Below are positions 52,501 to 64,000 of a DNA stretch of 64,000 nucleotides, piece after piece; the stretch's first letter is position 1; each line of letters starts with the position of its first letter. A program made the translations under genes and the position numbers. The stretch is from assembly GCF_001644575.1 (NCBI RefSeq), contig NZ_CP015596.1, positions 2,976,001 through 3,040,000 of the forward strand. The letters run 5' to 3'. The notes beneath the pieces are model-generated. The model was not told the origin of the DNA. It did not search any database and worked only from the letters and a program-made list of their open reading frames with translations. The DNA is from Mycobacterium adipatum. GTDB lineage: Bacteria > Actinomycetota > Actinomycetes > Mycobacteriales > Mycobacteriaceae.

Positions 52501-52934
52501 TCGTGACGGGCCAGCACCAGGAACCCGATGGCGGCCAGGTGGAACCCCAGGCCGATGACCTCGCCGAACTCCTCCAGCACCGATTCGTCGCCGGCGATCA
52601 GGTCGGCGATGTTCACCCCGACCGCGGCGACCATGTACAACACCAGGATCCACCAGGCGATGCTCTTGCGGGCGGCCAGCGCGGCTGCCAGCAGCGCCAG
52701 GACCGTCGCCCAGGCGAAACTGGTGTCGGGGAAGTTGAAGATGTAGTCGTTGACGAACTCGCGCGGCACCCGGATGGCCGTGCGGACCAGCGGCGAAATG
52801 CTCGCCACCAGCGACAGCGTGGCGATGACCCCGACGATCCAGCCCGCCGCGGTGGGCACCCACGAGAATCCCGACGGTCGTCGGGGCCTGGATGAACCCG
52901 GGACCGACGGATGCGGGACTGTGCTGGCCGTCAT
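49590..52934 (-). CDS. lysX: bifunctional lysylphosphatidylglycerol synthetase / lysyl-tRNA synthetase
   Basis: A 1114-aa two-domain LysX. The N-terminal half has about six membrane spans and an MprF-like GNAT-fold domain (DUF2156: [43 protein letters not shown]). The C-terminal half has an OB fold (about 655-760) and a class II synthetase core with [37 protein letters not shown] and [13 protein letters not shown]. It charges tRNA-Lys and transfers lysine to phosphatidylglycerol, protecting against cationic peptides. TATTCT lies 8 nt before the ATG. Confidence 0.96.
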   Translation of the reverse strand: MTASTVPHPSVPGSSRPRRPSGFSWVPTAAGWIVGVIATLSLVASISPLVRTAIRVPREFVNDYIFNFPDTSFAWATVLALLAAALAARKSIAWWILVLYMVAAVGVNIADLIAGDESVLEEFGEVIGLGFHLAAIGFLVLARHEFWAKVRRGALFKAIGTLLAGMALGIGIGWALLELFPGTLQRDYRLGYAANRVAAFAGVDATVFDGQHPGVLINALLGLFGALALVVAAIVLFRSQRATNALTGQDESAIRGLLELFGKNDSLGYFATRRDKSVVFAPNGRAAITYRVEVGVCLASGDPVGDPRSWPAVIDAWLKLCKSYGWAPGVMGASAAAAQAFRDAGLNAIELGDEAILHPDRFKLSGPDMKPVRQAVTRARRAGLTVRIRRHRELTADAMAMVVGRADAWRDTETERGFSMALGRLGDPADGDCLLVEAVQAGPDGSDDQVVALLSLVPWGANGVSLDVMRRSPQSPNGTIELMVSEICLQAEDLGITRISLNFAMFRSAFEQGAQLGAGPIARLWRGLLVFFSRWWQLETLYRSNMKYQPEWVPRFACYEDAREVPRVGVASVIAEGFLVLPFSRRKEHTGEHVAAPKNLVDSGLLHRDGSAPDIGALQEDLPADEHNRLPEQVRVRMAKLKSLQDSGVDAYPVGEAPSHTVAQALGAPVADVTVTVAGRILRLRDYGGVLFAVLRDWSGDVQLLLDNSRLTQGTNADFTGSIDLGDLVEVTGTMGSSRNGTPSLLVTRWRLIGKCLRPLPDKWKGLTDPEARVRTRYVDLAINTEARDLITARSRILHSIRETLVGKGFLEVETPILQQIHGGANARPFTTHINAYDLDLYLRIAPELYLKRLCVGGVERVFELGRAFRNEGVDFSHNPEFTLLEAYQAHADYNVWMHGCRELIQNAAEAANGAQVVMRPGPDGDLIAVDISGEWPVKTVHGAVSEALGEQIGPQTGLDRLRSLCDGAGVPYLTHWDAGAVVLELYERLVEGQTEHPTFYKDFPTTVSPLTRPHRSIDGVAERWDLVAWGVELGTAYSELTDPVEQRKRLQEQSLLAAGGDPEAMELDEDFLQALEYAMPPTGGLGVGVDRVVMLITGRSIRETLPFPLAKPR

Positions 52935-52942
52935 AGGGCGCG

Positions 52943-52948
52943 AGAATA
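52943..52948 (-). promoter_or_regulatory. -10 box of lysX
   Basis: Minus-strand TATTCT, 8 nt before ATG 52934. This again places the transcription start at or next to the start codon. Confidence 0.5.
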
Positions 52949-53001
52949 TGCCCTCAGCGGCCGACTTGGGCGCTTCTGCGGACCCGGGTGTCGGCCCGGG
53001 G

Positions 53002-53361
53002 TCACCAGACCGGGCCGGTGTACTTCTCCCCGGGGCCGTGACCGGGTTCCTCGGGAGCCGCGCTGGCCTCCCGGAACGCCAACTGCAGGCTCTTCAATCC
53101 GTCGCGTAACGGCCCCGCGTGCAAGCCCAGGTACTCGGCCGATGCGGTAACCAAACCGGCGAGGGCCGTGATGAGCCGGCGGGCTTCGTCCAGATCGCGG
53201 TGCGGGCTGTCCTCGGGGTCCTCGGCGCCCAGACCGATCTTCTCCGCGGCCGCACTCATCAGCATGACGGCCGAGCGGGTGATCACCTCGACGGCGGGAA
53301 TCTCGGCGAGCTCCCTTACCTGCGGGTCTGCGCCGGGCGGAGTTTTCTGATCATCGGTCAT
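53002..53361 (-). CDS. DUF1844 protein
   Basis: A 119-aa protein of the DUF1844 family, with the helical core [68 protein letters not shown]. The family has no settled function and is often found beside infC. ATG 53361 is set by the family N-terminus [15 protein letters not shown]. It is divergent from infC. Confidence 0.87.
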   Translation of the reverse strand: MTDDQKTPPGADPQVRELAEIPAVEVITRSAVMLMSAAAEKIGLGAEDPEDSPHRDLDEARRLITALAGLVTASAEYLGLHAGPLRDGLKSLQLAFREASAAPEEPGHGPGEKYTGPVW

Positions 53362-53646
53362 GCCTGTTAGACTGGCACGATCGACCGTCCCGGCGAACGC
53401 CAGGGACAGTAAGTGGAGTCCCGCTCCCACCGCTGACCATACCGGTCCAGCGGTCCGGTCACAGGCATCTGCGGATGCCCTGTTCTGCGCATGCGCAGGC
53501 GGTGAAAGCCGTGATCGGTCGGCATCGGGCCCTGCTATATGCGGGGCCGTTCTGCTCTTCGGAGCGGAATGCTGATGGTGTGGTCCCTCCCTGCTGACCC
53601 GGCGCTCCAAACGGTCGTGGCACGAGCAGACAACGTAGGAGGCCCC
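53362..53646 (+). other. structured leader of the infC-rpmI-rplT operon
   Basis: A 285-bp divergent region with several dyads: an ACCGG..CCGGT hairpin near 53450, the perfect 14-bp palindrome CTGCGCATGCGCAG (53485-53498), a GGCCC..GGGCC hairpin around TATAT, and GCTC-TTCG-GAGC. Leaders of this operon in other bacteria are controlled by L20 or IF3. This structure suggests a similar control, which is not proven. Confidence 0.45.
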
Positions 53647-54258
<612 letters not shown>

Positions 54259-54282
54259 TCACTTCACACGAACTGAGGACAC

Positions 54283-54477
54283 ATGCCCAAGGCAAAGACC
54301 CATAGCGGCGCATCCAAGCGCTTCCGCGTCACCGGAAGCGGAAAGGTCGTCCGCCAGAAGGCCGGCAAGCGCCACCTGCTCGAGCACAAGCCGAGCAAGC
54401 AGACCCGTCGCCTCGACGGCCGCACCGTGGTGGCCGCCAACGACACCAAGCGCGTCAAGAAGATGCTGAACGGCTAG
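54283..54477 (+). CDS. rpmI: 50S ribosomal protein L35
   Basis: A 64-aa basic protein, standard for L35: [55 protein letters not shown]. Second gene of the IF-3 operon, 24 bp after infC. Confidence 0.97.
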   Translation: MPKAKTHSGASKRFRVTGSGKVVRQKAGKRHLLEHKPSKQTRRLDGRTVVAANDTKRVKKMLNG

Positions 54478-54528
54478 TACCGCCGCTTCACCCCCGACTT
54501 TTCACCTAGCAAGAACAGGAACACTCTC

Positions 54529-54918
54529 ATGGCACGCGTGAAGCGCGCAGTCAACGCTCAGAAGAAGCGGCGCACAGTACTCAAGGCTTCCAAGGGCTAC
54601 CGCGGCCAGCGGTCGCGCCTCTACCGCAAGGCCAAGGAGCAGCAGCTCCACTCGCTCACCTACGCCTACCGCGACCGTCGCGCCCGCAAGGGTGAGTTCC
54701 GCAAGCTGTGGATCTCCCGGATCAACGCCGCGGCGCGCGCGAACGACATCACCTACAACCGTCTGATCCAGGGCCTCAAGCTCGCCGAGGTCGAGGTGGA
54801 TCGCAAGGTGTTGTCCGAGATCGCCATCAGCGATCCGGCCGCGTTCACCGCGCTGGTCGAGGTTGCCAAGGCGGCCCTGCCCGAGGATGTCAACGCACCG
54901 TCGGGCGAAGCCGCCTGA
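54529..54918 (+). CDS. rplT: 50S ribosomal protein L20
   Basis: A 129-aa L20 with [37 protein letters not shown] at the N-terminus and the C-terminal RNA-binding core [41 protein letters not shown] region (here [21 protein letters not shown]). It is an early assembly protein. It overlaps the CTG start of tsnR. Confidence 0.97.
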   Translation: MARVKRAVNAQKKRRTVLKASKGYRGQRSRLYRKAKEQQLHSLTYAYRDRRARKGEFRKLWISRINAAARANDITYNRLIQGLKLAEVEVDRKVLSEIAISDPAAFTALVEVAKAALPEDVNAPSGEAA

Positions 54919-55682
54919 CACCCCTTACCGAGAAGTCCAATCGGGTAGCTGCGGCGATCAAGCTGCAGCGTCCCGCCGGACGTCGCCACGCCGCACGTTT
55001 CCTCGCCGAAGGTCCCAACCTGGTCGAGGCAGCGTTGCGGCGTGGCGTCGTTTCCGAGGTGTTCGTCACCGAGGATGCCCTCACCCGGTTCGATTCGCTG
55101 ATCGCCGGCGCCCCGGTGCATGTGGTGACCGACAAAGCCGCAAAGGCGTTGTCGGACACCGTGACCCCGGTCGGGCTGATCGCGGTGTGCGATATCCCCG
55201 AGGTGGAGTTGGCCGATGTGCTGGACGGCCCGAAGCTGGTCGCCGTCGCCGTCGAGACCTCGGACCCGGGCAACGCCGGCACGCTCATTCGGCTGGCCGA
55301 CGCGATGGGCGCCGACGCGCTGATCCTGGCTGGGGACAGCGTCGATCCGTACAACCCGAAATGCCTGCGCTCGTCGGCCGGCAGCATCTTCGGGACCCGG
55401 GTGCTGTCGGTGCCCGACCCCCTCGACCTCATCGGCGCATTGCGCGAGGCCGGGCTGCAGGTGCTGGCCACCACCCTGGACGGCGCGACGGCGCTGCCGT
55501 CGGTGGATCTGAGCCGGCCGACGGCATGGCTGTTCGGCTCGGAGGCGCACGGGTTGTCCCCCGAGGTCGCCGTCGCTGCGGACACGCAGGTGACCATTCC
55601 CATGCTGGGCAGCGCGGAAAGCCTCAATGTGGCCGCCGCCGCCGCGATCTGCCTGTACCAGAGCGCGCAGGCGCTGTCCTGA
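54915..55682 (+). CDS. tsnR: SpoU/TrmH family rRNA 2'-O-methyltransferase (TsnR-like)
   Basis: A 255-aa SPOUT methyltransferase with an N-terminal substrate-binding domain ([33 protein letters not shown]) and motifs [42 protein letters not shown] and [29 protein letters not shown]. No ATG, GTG or TTG lies in frame near the expected N-terminus. CTG at 54915 overlaps the rplT stop as CTGA and begins [11 protein letters not shown], where M. tuberculosis TsnR starts MLTERSARV (from memory). Translation by coupling from a CTG is therefore inferred. Confidence 0.8.
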   Translation: MTPLTEKSNRVAAAIKLQRPAGRRHAARFLAEGPNLVEAALRRGVVSEVFVTEDALTRFDSLIAGAPVHVVTDKAAKALSDTVTPVGLIAVCDIPEVELADVLDGPKLVAVAVETSDPGNAGTLIRLADAMGADALILAGDSVDPYNPKCLRSSAGSIFGTRVLSVPDPLDLIGALREAGLQVLATTLDGATALPSVDLSRPTAWLFGSEAHGLSPEVAVAADTQVTIPMLGSAESLNVAAAAAICLYQSAQALS

Positions 55683-55773
55683 CTACCTGATTTCAGTCTC
55701 GGGGTCCGGGTGCTCGCCATACTGCACTGGCGTACGCCAGAGCGCCGAAACGTCTACCTGGTTTCAGTCTCGG
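55683..55773. repeat. paired 20-nt direct repeats flanking a 14-bp palindrome
   Basis: 55683-55702 and 55754-55773 are 20-nt copies identical except one position (A or G), with core TTTCAGTCTCGG. Between them lies the perfect palindrome CTGGCGTACGCCAG (55727-55740). All sit in the gap between the convergent tsnR and acyl-CoA dehydrogenase genes. Confidence 0.6.
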
Positions 55774-55782
55774 CGGGCTATT

Positions 55783-57018
55783 TCAGGCGAGCAATCCCCG
55801 CGCCACGTGCGTGATCTGCACCTCGTTGGACCCCGCGTAGATCATCAATGACTTCGCATCACGGGCCAGCTGCTCCACCCGGTACTCGGTCATGTACCCA
55901 TTGCCGCCGAAGAGTTGGACGGCCTCCATGGCCACGTCGGTGGCCGCCTGCGAGCAGTACCACTTGATCGCCGACGCCTCGGCCAACGAGATCGGTGAAC
56001 CCTGCTGTGCGGACTCGATGACGCGGAAGAGCATGTTGCGCACATTCATCCGGGCCACCTCCATATTGGCCAGCTTGAGCTGGATCAACTGGAACTGGCC
56101 GATCTCCTTGCCCCACAACACCCGGTTCTTGGCGTAGTCCACCGACAGCCGCAGGCACTCCTCGATGACTCCCATCGCCATCGCCGCCACGCCGATCCGT
56201 TCGGCCGAGAAACTGGAGCGCGCACTGTCGCGGCCATCACCGGCGGTGTTGTTCTCGGTCTCACCGAGCAGGCGGTCGCGGCCGAGGCGGACATTGTTGA
56301 AGAACAGTTCGCCGGTGCGGGAGGAGTGAATGCCCATCTTGTGGAACGGTTTCGACTGAACGAACCCCTCCATGCCCTTGTCGAGCACGAACGTCAGCAC
56401 CTTACGGTCGCGCTTCTCGACACCCGGCTCATCGAGCTTGGCGTACACCACCACCACATCGGCATCGGGGCCGTTGGTGATGAAGGTCTTCTGCCCGTTG
56501 AGGATGAAGTCCTCACCGTCGCGCACGACGTAGGACTTCATGCCGCCGAACGCGTCAGAACCCGAGTCCGGCTCGGTGATGGCCCAGGCGCCGATCTTCT
56601 CGTAGGTCACCAACTCGGGCAGCCAGCGTTCCTGCTGGGCCAGGGTGCCGCGGCTCTGAATCGTCGGCACCGTCAGACCCAGGCTGACACCCATCCCGGT
56701 GACCAGGCCCATGGACACCCGGCACAGCTCGCTGATCAGGACGAAACCCATGCCGGCCTGGTCGGGTCCGCCCCCGAACATCCCGCCGGATGCCTTGGGC
56801 TCCTTGGACTGGCCGCCGTCGCGCAACCGGGACAGTCTGCGCTCCAGGGACTCCCGGGCCATGACGTCGATACCGAAGGCCGAGAACAGCTTCCGGACGA
56901 TGGGGTAGGGCTCCATATCGCCGCTCTCCAACGCGTCGATATGCGGCCGGATCTCCTTGTCCACGAACTCGCGCACCGCGTCGCGGACGGCGATGTCGAC
57001 GTCGGACCATTCCAGCAT
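55783..57018 (-). CDS. acyl-CoA dehydrogenase family protein
   Basis: A 411-aa flavoprotein of the acyl-CoA dehydrogenase family. Hallmarks are ELVTYEKIGAWAITEPDSGSDAFGG, FILNGQKTFITNGPDADVVVVYAKLD, FHKMGIHSSRTGELFFNNVRL and VQLFGGNGYMTEY. At the usual site of the catalytic Glu (YEGT) the protein reads IYAGSNEVQ, with Ala in that place. It also has an inserted loop (SKEPKASGGMFGGGPDQAGMG, 80-100). It is 3 bp downstream of the DUF2236 gene. The activity may differ from a classical dehydrogenase. Confidence 0.88.
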   Translation of the reverse strand: MLEWSDVDIAVRDAVREFVDKEIRPHIDALESGDMEPYPIVRKLFSAFGIDVMARESLERRLSRLRDGGQSKEPKASGGMFGGGPDQAGMGFVLISELCRVSMGLVTGMGVSLGLTVPTIQSRGTLAQQERWLPELVTYEKIGAWAITEPDSGSDAFGGMKSYVVRDGEDFILNGQKTFITNGPDADVVVVYAKLDEPGVEKRDRKVLTFVLDKGMEGFVQSKPFHKMGIHSSRTGELFFNNVRLGRDRLLGETENNTAGDGRDSARSSFSAERIGVAAMAMGVIEECLRLSVDYAKNRVLWGKEIGQFQLIQLKLANMEVARMNVRNMLFRVIESAQQGSPISLAEASAIKWYCSQAATDVAMEAVQLFGGNGYMTEYRVEQLARDAKSLMIYAGSNEVQITHVARGLLA

Positions 57019-57021
57019 CGG

Positions 57022-58077
57022 CTACGCGACCTTTCGTTTGGTTGCCGGCCGGGACAGCCCCGCCAGCGAGAACGTGGTGTGCACCAGCGAGCCCGCCCGA
57101 TCCAGGAGTGATTTCGGCCTGGACGGTGTGTGGCGCGGCTGATAGTGCATTGCCAGGCCCCTGCGGTCCGCGGGCGGGGCCATGAACCCGGGCGCCTCCA
57201 CCAGCGGCGCGTCCTCGGGGATGGTGCCGGCGGCCCGGCGATAGGCCGACACCGCGCGCGGGTGCAGTCGGATCTCGTCGGGTACCACGGTGAAGGCGAG
57301 CTCCACGGCCTTCCCGAACAGTCGCAACAGAATCTCGTCGCCGGGTGTCCAGCGCATCCCGGCCTTCTCCCGTACCGGTGCGTCGAACACCCCGGCCGCG
57401 ACCCAGCGCTGCGCGCCGACCATCGGCCTGAACAGCTGATCCCACACGCCCGTCGGCATCAGTACGAACCACGGCTTGGGGATCCGGATGCTGAAGATGT
57501 CGAGGGTGGCGCGGTTGATCTCCAATTCCTCGCGGCATTTGTGGTCCCAATAGACCAGGAAGTCCTCCCAGCTTTCCGGGACCGGGCGCATGCTCATGCC
57601 GTACATCCGGTACCACTGCACGTGCTCGTCGAACAACTGGTGTTTCTCGGCCTCGGTGAGACCGCCGCAGAAGTAGTCGGCGGTCTTGATGATCAGCATG
57701 AAGAAGGTGGCGTGCGCCCAGTAGAAGGTGTCGGGGTTGAGCGCGTGATAGCGCCGGCCCTGCCCGTCGACACCCTTGATGTCGTGATGGAACCCCTTGA
57801 TCTGCGCGCCGGTCTCGGCGGCGCGGTCGCCGTCGTAAACCACTCCCATGATCGGGTAGACGGATCTGGCCACCCGCTGCAGCGGCTCGCGCAGCAGAAT
57901 CGAGTGTTCCTCGACCCCGGCGCCGAGTTCGGGGTACATGTTCTGGATCGAGCCGATCCAGACGCCCAGCAGTCCGGTGCGCAGATCCCCGAAGTACTTC
58001 CAGGTCAGCGAATCGGGGCCGAGCGGGATCGCCGCCTGGGTGACCGGCGGTGCGGAATCGTGCGGGGCAGCAGTCAT
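57022..58077 (-). CDS. DUF2236 (MpaB/latex-clearing-like) oxygenase family protein
   Basis: A 351-aa protein of the DUF2236/MpaB family, matching M. tuberculosis Rv1645c by position and size. Conserved residues lie in PLQRVARSVYPIMGVVYDGD, IKGFHHDIKGVDGQGRRYHALNPDTFYWAHATFFMLIIKTADYFCGGLTEAEKHQLFDEHVQWYRMYGMSMRPVPESWEDF. The DPDTFYWAHA-like motif resembles the heme-binding signature of latex-clearing oxygenases; heme is inferred. It is the upstream gene of a two-gene unit with the acyl-CoA dehydrogenase. Confidence 0.85.
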   Translation of the reverse strand: MTAAPHDSAPPVTQAAIPLGPDSLTWKYFGDLRTGLLGVWIGSIQNMYPELGAGVEEHSILLREPLQRVARSVYPIMGVVYDGDRAAETGAQIKGFHHDIKGVDGQGRRYHALNPDTFYWAHATFFMLIIKTADYFCGGLTEAEKHQLFDEHVQWYRMYGMSMRPVPESWEDFLVYWDHKCREELEINRATLDIFSIRIPKPWFVLMPTGVWDQLFRPMVGAQRWVAAGVFDAPVREKAGMRWTPGDEILLRLFGKAVELAFTVVPDEIRLHPRAVSAYRRAAGTIPEDAPLVEAPGFMAPPADRRGLAMHYQPRHTPSRPKSLLDRAGSLVHTTFSLAGLSRPATKRKVA

Positions 58078-58128
58078 GGCGTCTCCGTTGAGCCTTGAAA
58101 ACTACGGATATCTGGCCACACTATGCGT

Positions 58129-58144
58129 GACAACATGCGTTGTC
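58129..58144. promoter_or_regulatory. inverted repeat upstream of the DUF2236 gene
   Basis: GACAAC (58129-58134), ATGC, GTTGTC (58139-58144): perfect 6-bp arms, TetR-operator-like, in the divergent gap between the DUF2236 gene and the adenylate cyclase gene, 52 bp before the DUF2236 ATG. Confidence 0.5.
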
Positions 58145-58287
58145 TACACATCGCGGCGGCGCGGCGGGAGGCTGTTATTCGTCGGCGACCGACCCTCCAT
58201 ATGTGCGTGACCTGGGTGTTCTTTCATCGCGCGGCGGTGTGAGCAACGTCTAGGGCGAACGTCGTTGCCGCTCTCAGAGGGTCCGCA

Positions 58288-58293
58288 TAGGGT
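58288..58293 (+). promoter_or_regulatory. -10 box of the adenylate cyclase gene
   Basis: TAGGGT, a TAnnnT box, lies 7 nt before GTG 58301. It fits a leaderless transcript and supports that start. Confidence 0.45.
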
Positions 58294-58300
58294 TGCGCGT

Positions 58301-59206
58301 GTGGATGTCGAATCGTTCGATGAACGATCCGCACGCACCGGGGAAGTCGAGCGCTCCGAGGTGCCGTACAGGCAGCCGGGACCGCTCGGGTGGATCACCG
58401 CCACCAACCACAATGCCAGCGTGATCGCGATGCTCAGGCGCGTGCGGCGGGCCCTGCCCGGAGACCCGGAGTTCGGGGACCCGCTGTCGGCCGCCGGTGA
58501 GGGTGGCCCACGTGCCGCGGCCCGCGCCGCTGATCGGCTGCTGGAGCGCGAAGCCGTGTCCCGTGAGGTCAGTCTCGGCGCTCTGCAGGTCTGGCAGGCG
58601 CTCACCGAACGCGTCTCGGGACGGCCCGCGAACCGTGAGATGACGTTGGTGTTCACCGATCTTGTCGGTTTCTCCGCCTGGTCGCTGAGCGCCGGTGACG
58701 ACGCCACCCTGCGGCTGTTGCGTCGCGTCGCGCAGGTGATGGAGCCGCCGCTGTTGGCCGAGGGCGGCCATATCGTCAAACGGATGGGTGACGGTGCCAT
58801 GGCGGTGTTCGGGGATCCGGCGACCGCGGTGCGCGCGGTGCTGAGGGCCCTGGACGCCGTCGGCACCGTCGAGGTGGACGGGTACACCCCACGGATGCGG
58901 GCCGGTATTCATACCGGGCATCCCCAGCGGATCGGCTCGGACTGGCTCGGTGTCGACGTCAACATCGCCGCCCGGGTGATGGAACGCGCCACCCGGGGCG
59001 GTCTGGTCATCTCCCACCCGACGCTGGAGCGGGTCACCGAGAACGGCGCGCTCGACGAGCTCGGGGTCACGGTGAAGAAGGTGCGCAAACAGCTGTTCGC
59101 GGCCAAGCCCAGCGGGGTTCCCGAGGACCTGCACATGTACTGGGTGAAGCCGGCTCCGCAGCTCGGCGGCGCCGACAGGTTCGACGCGGACGCCGAGGGT
59201 GCGTGA
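58301..59206 (+). CDS. class III adenylate cyclase (Rv1647-like)
   Basis: A 301-aa cytoplasmic cyclase making cAMP. The C-terminal half is a class III catalytic domain with metal Asp D120 (LVFTDLVGF), substrate Lys K160, second metal Asp D164 (HIVKRMGDGAMAVF), substrate-region D219, and transition-state N221 and R225 (LGVDVNIAARVMERA). Kinetics for Rv1647 orthologues show ATP cyclase activity. The N-terminal 110 residues are helical and of unknown use. GTG 58301 is chosen over an in-frame TTG at 58265 because of the -10 box 7 nt upstream. Confidence 0.9.
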   Translation: MDVESFDERSARTGEVERSEVPYRQPGPLGWITATNHNASVIAMLRRVRRALPGDPEFGDPLSAAGEGGPRAAARAADRLLEREAVSREVSLGALQVWQALTERVSGRPANREMTLVFTDLVGFSAWSLSAGDDATLRLLRRVAQVMEPPLLAEGGHIVKRMGDGAMAVFGDPATAVRAVLRALDAVGTVEVDGYTPRMRAGIHTGHPQRIGSDWLGVDVNIAARVMERATRGGLVISHPTLERVTENGALDELGVTVKKVRKQLFAAKPSGVPEDLHMYWVKPAPQLGGADRFDADAEGA

Positions 59207-60273
<1,067 letters not shown>

Positions 60274-60274
<1 letters not shown>

Positions 60275-62772
60275 TGCGCGTTCCCTACAGCTGGTTGCGT
60301 GACACCGTCCGGGCCGGCGCACCGGGCTGGGACATGTCGGTCTCCGAGCTCGAGCAGACACTGATTCGCATCGGCCACGAGGTCGAAGAGATCATCCCGG
60401 TCGGCCCGGTCAGCGGACCGCTGACCGTGGGCCGGGTGACCGAGATCGAGGAGCTCACCGAGTTCAAGAAGCCCATCCGAGCCTGCAAGGTCGACGTCGG
60501 CTCCCAGAACCTCGATGGGCAGCCCCGCGATATCGTCTGTGGGGCAACCAACTTCGCGGTCGGCGATCTCGTGGTGGTGGCCCTGCCGGGAACCACGTTG
60601 CCCGGTGACTTCACCATCGCCAAACGCAAGACCTATGGCCGCACCTCCGACGGAATGATCTGTTCGGCATCCGAACTCAACCTCGGCGGAGACCACTCCG
60701 GGATCATGGTGTTGCCGCCGGGCACCGCCGAGCCCGGTGCGTCGGCCATCGACGTCGTCGGCCTCGATGATGTGGTGTTCAACCTGGCCATTACCCCGGA
60801 CCGGGGCTACTGCCTGTCCATCCGAGGCATGGCCCGCGATATCGCGTGTGCGCTGGACCTGGACTTCGTCGACCCTGCCGATATCGCGCCGCTGCCCGTC
60901 GAGGGTGAGGCCTGGCCGCTGACCGTGCAGCCCGGTACCGGTGTGCAGCGCTTCGGGTTGCGTCCGGTCACGGGCATCGATCCGGCCGCGGTGTCGCCGT
61001 GGTGGCTGCAGCGACGGCTGCTGCTGTCCGGCATCCGCGCCATCTCACCGGCGGTCGATGTGACCAACTACGTGATGCTCGAGCTCGGCCATCCCATGCA
61101 CGCGCATGATCGGTCGCTGATCACCGGCGCGTTCACCGTGCGGTTCGCCGAGGCGGGGCAGCAGGTCACCACGCTCGACGACGTCACCCGCACGCTGAAC
61201 GACGGTGACGTGCTGATCGTCGACGACGTCGCCACCGCGGCGATCGGCGGCGTGATGGGTGCGGGCACCACCGAGGTGCGCGATTCCACCACCGACGTGC
61301 TGTTGGAGGCCGCGGTGTGGGATCCGGCGGCGGTGTCACGCACCCAGCGCAGGCTGCGGTTGGCCAGCGAGGCCGGACGTCGCTACGAGCGCACGGTCGA
61401 CCCGGCCATCTCGGTGGCCGCGCTGGATCGCTGCGCGACGCTGCTCGCCGAGATCGCCGGCGGCGTCGTGGAGCCCACGTTGACCGACTGGCGCGGCGAC
61501 CCGCCGCGCGAGGACTGGTCGCCGGCGGCCGTGAGCATTCCGGTGGATCTGCCGGACCGTGTTGCGGGCGTGAGCTATCCGGCCGGTGTTGCGGCGCGAC
61601 GGCTCACCCAGATCGGCGCCGTGGTGACCGAGGACGGCGACCGGATCACCGCTGTCCCGCCCAGCTGGCGCACCGACCTGCGTGAACCCGCGGATCTGGT
61701 CGAAGAGGTGCTGCGCCTGGAAGGCCTGGATGCGATCCCGTCGGTGCTGCCGCTCGCGCCCCCCGGGCGCGGGCTGACGCCGGTGCAGAAGCGCCGCCGT
61801 GCGCTCGGGAAATCGTTGGCGCTCAGCGGTTATGTCGAGGTGCTGCCGACCCCGTTCCTACCCGCGGGCGTGTTCGACACCTGGGGTCTTGCGGCCGACG
61901 ACCCACGGCGTTCGGTCGTGACCGTGCTCAACCCGCTGGAGGCCGACCGCCCACACCTGGCCAGCACCCTGCTGCCGGGTCTGCTGGAGGCGTTGTCGCG
62001 CAATGTCTCCCGCGGTGCGGTGGACACCGCATTGTTCGCGATCTCACACGTGGCGCTCAAGACGGCGGACACCCGCGCCGTCGACCGCATCCCGACCGAC
62101 CGCCGCCCGACGGCCGCGGAGATCGCCGGGCTGGACGGCTCACTGCCGCACCAGCCCGAGCATGTCGCGGTGGTGCTGACCGGCCTGCGCGAACCCGCCG
62201 GGCCGTGGGGGGCCGGCCGGCCGGTGCAGGCCGCCGACGCCTTCGAGGCCGTCCGGGTGATCGGCCGCGCGGCCGGGGTGGAGTTCACCCTGCACGCCGC
62301 CCAGGAGCTGCCGTGGCACCCGGGCCGGTGCGCCGAGGTGCGCATCGGCGACCTGACGATCGGGTACGCCGGCCAACTGCATCCCGGGGTCATCGAGCGC
62401 ACGGGTCTGCCCGCCGGTACCTGCGCGGTGGAACTCGACCTCGACGCAGTGCCGATCACCGAACGCCTGCCCGCCCCCGCGGTGTCACCGTTCCCGGCGG
62501 TGTTCCAGGACATCAGCCTCATCGTGGCCGAGGATGCCGCCGCCGCCGCCGTGGTCGACGCGGTCCGCGACGGCGCCGGAGCCCTGCTTGAAGATGTGCG
62601 GTTGTTCGATGTGTACACCGGCCCGCAGATCGGGGAGGGGCGCAAGTCGCTGACCTTGGCCCTGCGGTTCCGGGCCGCCGACCGCACGCTCACCGAGGAC
62701 GAGGCCAGTGCCGCGCGGGACGCCGCGGTGGCCGCCGCGGCCGAGCGGGTGGGCGCGGTTCAGCGCGCCTGA
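60274..62772 (+). CDS. pheT: phenylalanyl-tRNA synthetase beta subunit
   Basis: An 832-aa beta subunit with the expected domain order: B1/tRNA-binding OB fold (about 40-165), B3/B4 editing domain (about 215-400; [34 protein letters not shown]), B5 (about 420-490), the catalytic-like domain ([18 protein letters not shown]), and a C-terminal FDX anticodon-binding domain ([50 protein letters not shown]). It is translated by stop-start coupling from pheS. A 20-bp-stem hairpin follows. Confidence 0.96.
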
Positions 62773-62781
62773 TTTCTCCCC

Positions 62782-62839
62782 CGAGCAGACGCAAATGGCC
62801 GGGAAATCGCCGCAATTTGCGGCCATTTGCGTCTGCTCG
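62782..62839. terminator. long inverted repeat (20-bp perfect stem) between pheT and argC
   Basis: CGAGCAGACGCAAATGGCCG (62782-62801) and 62820-62839 are exact complements, with an 18-nt loop that can pair further (AAAT/ATTT). There is no T tract on the plus strand. It may terminate pheST or be a member of a REP-like interspersed repeat family, which needs a genome-wide count. Confidence 0.7.
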
Positions 62840-62859
62840 CCGACACGTGGACTAATGAG

Positions 62860-64000
<1,141 letters not shown>

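Overview
The window is a high-GC actinobacterial chromosome segment, almost certainly from a fast-growing Mycobacterium (Mycolicibacterium) species. From memory, the core gene order follows the M. tuberculosis Rv1626-Rv1653 block: pdtaR, ltp-type thiolase/DUF35 pair, polA, rpsA, coaE-GrpB, uvrB, MFS pump, universal stress protein, metallo-hydrolase, uvrA, Rv1639c-like esterase, two-domain lysX, infC-rpmI-rplT-tsnR, DUF2236 protein, class III cyclase, pheS-pheT, argC-argJ. The two-domain LysX, an LpqH-type lipoprotein, GTG/TTG starts and -10 boxes placed 6-8 nt before start codons also point to mycobacteria.

Layout. 1-6.0 kb: the 5' end of a tRNA on the minus strand, the ANTAR regulator pdtaR, and a five-gene branched-chain amino acid ABC transporter operon with an intercistronic hairpin behind the binding-protein gene. 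6.0-9.3 kb: minus-strand DUF167, thiolase and DUF35 genes, a small unknown gene and a secreted Ig-like protein. 9.5-20.9 kb: polA, a ThrE-type exporter, a TetR-controlled NTF2/NmrA cassette, a PrsW protease, rpsA, coaE and three small minus-strand genes. 21-29.2 kb: uvrB, an MFS pump with a palindromic operator, a DUF899 protein, a 470-bp AT-richer gap, a secreted glycoside hydrolase with a Val/Glu/Pro tail, tRNA-Cys and a ferritin-like diiron protein under a 28-bp dyad. 29.2-32.7 kb: an ECF sigma factor diverging from an Asp23/Gls24-DUF2273-AmaP-like envelope-stress operon. 32.8-41.9 kb: SDR, USP, LLM oxidoreductase, DUF427, metallo-hydrolase, uvrA, winged-helix protein and LpqH-like lipoprotein. 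42.0-48.2 kb: an uncharacterised module with a TPR-like protein, a CHAT caspase-like protease and a coupled pair of unknown proteins. 48.2-64 kb: esterase, lysX, the translation cluster, acyl-CoA dehydrogenase with DUF2236, adenylate cyclase, pheST and the arginine operon.

Themes. Three DNA-repair genes lie here. uvrB and uvrA each carry an exact match to the RecA-independent DNA-damage promoter motif TTGTCRGTG-N8-TAnnnT, and polA carries a degenerate match. Accessory cassettes sit between conserved housekeeping genes, and several have their own dyad operators. No transposase, integrase, CRISPR array or prophage gene was seen. The best candidate for an undescribed system is the CHAT/TPR module at 42.0-48.2 kb.
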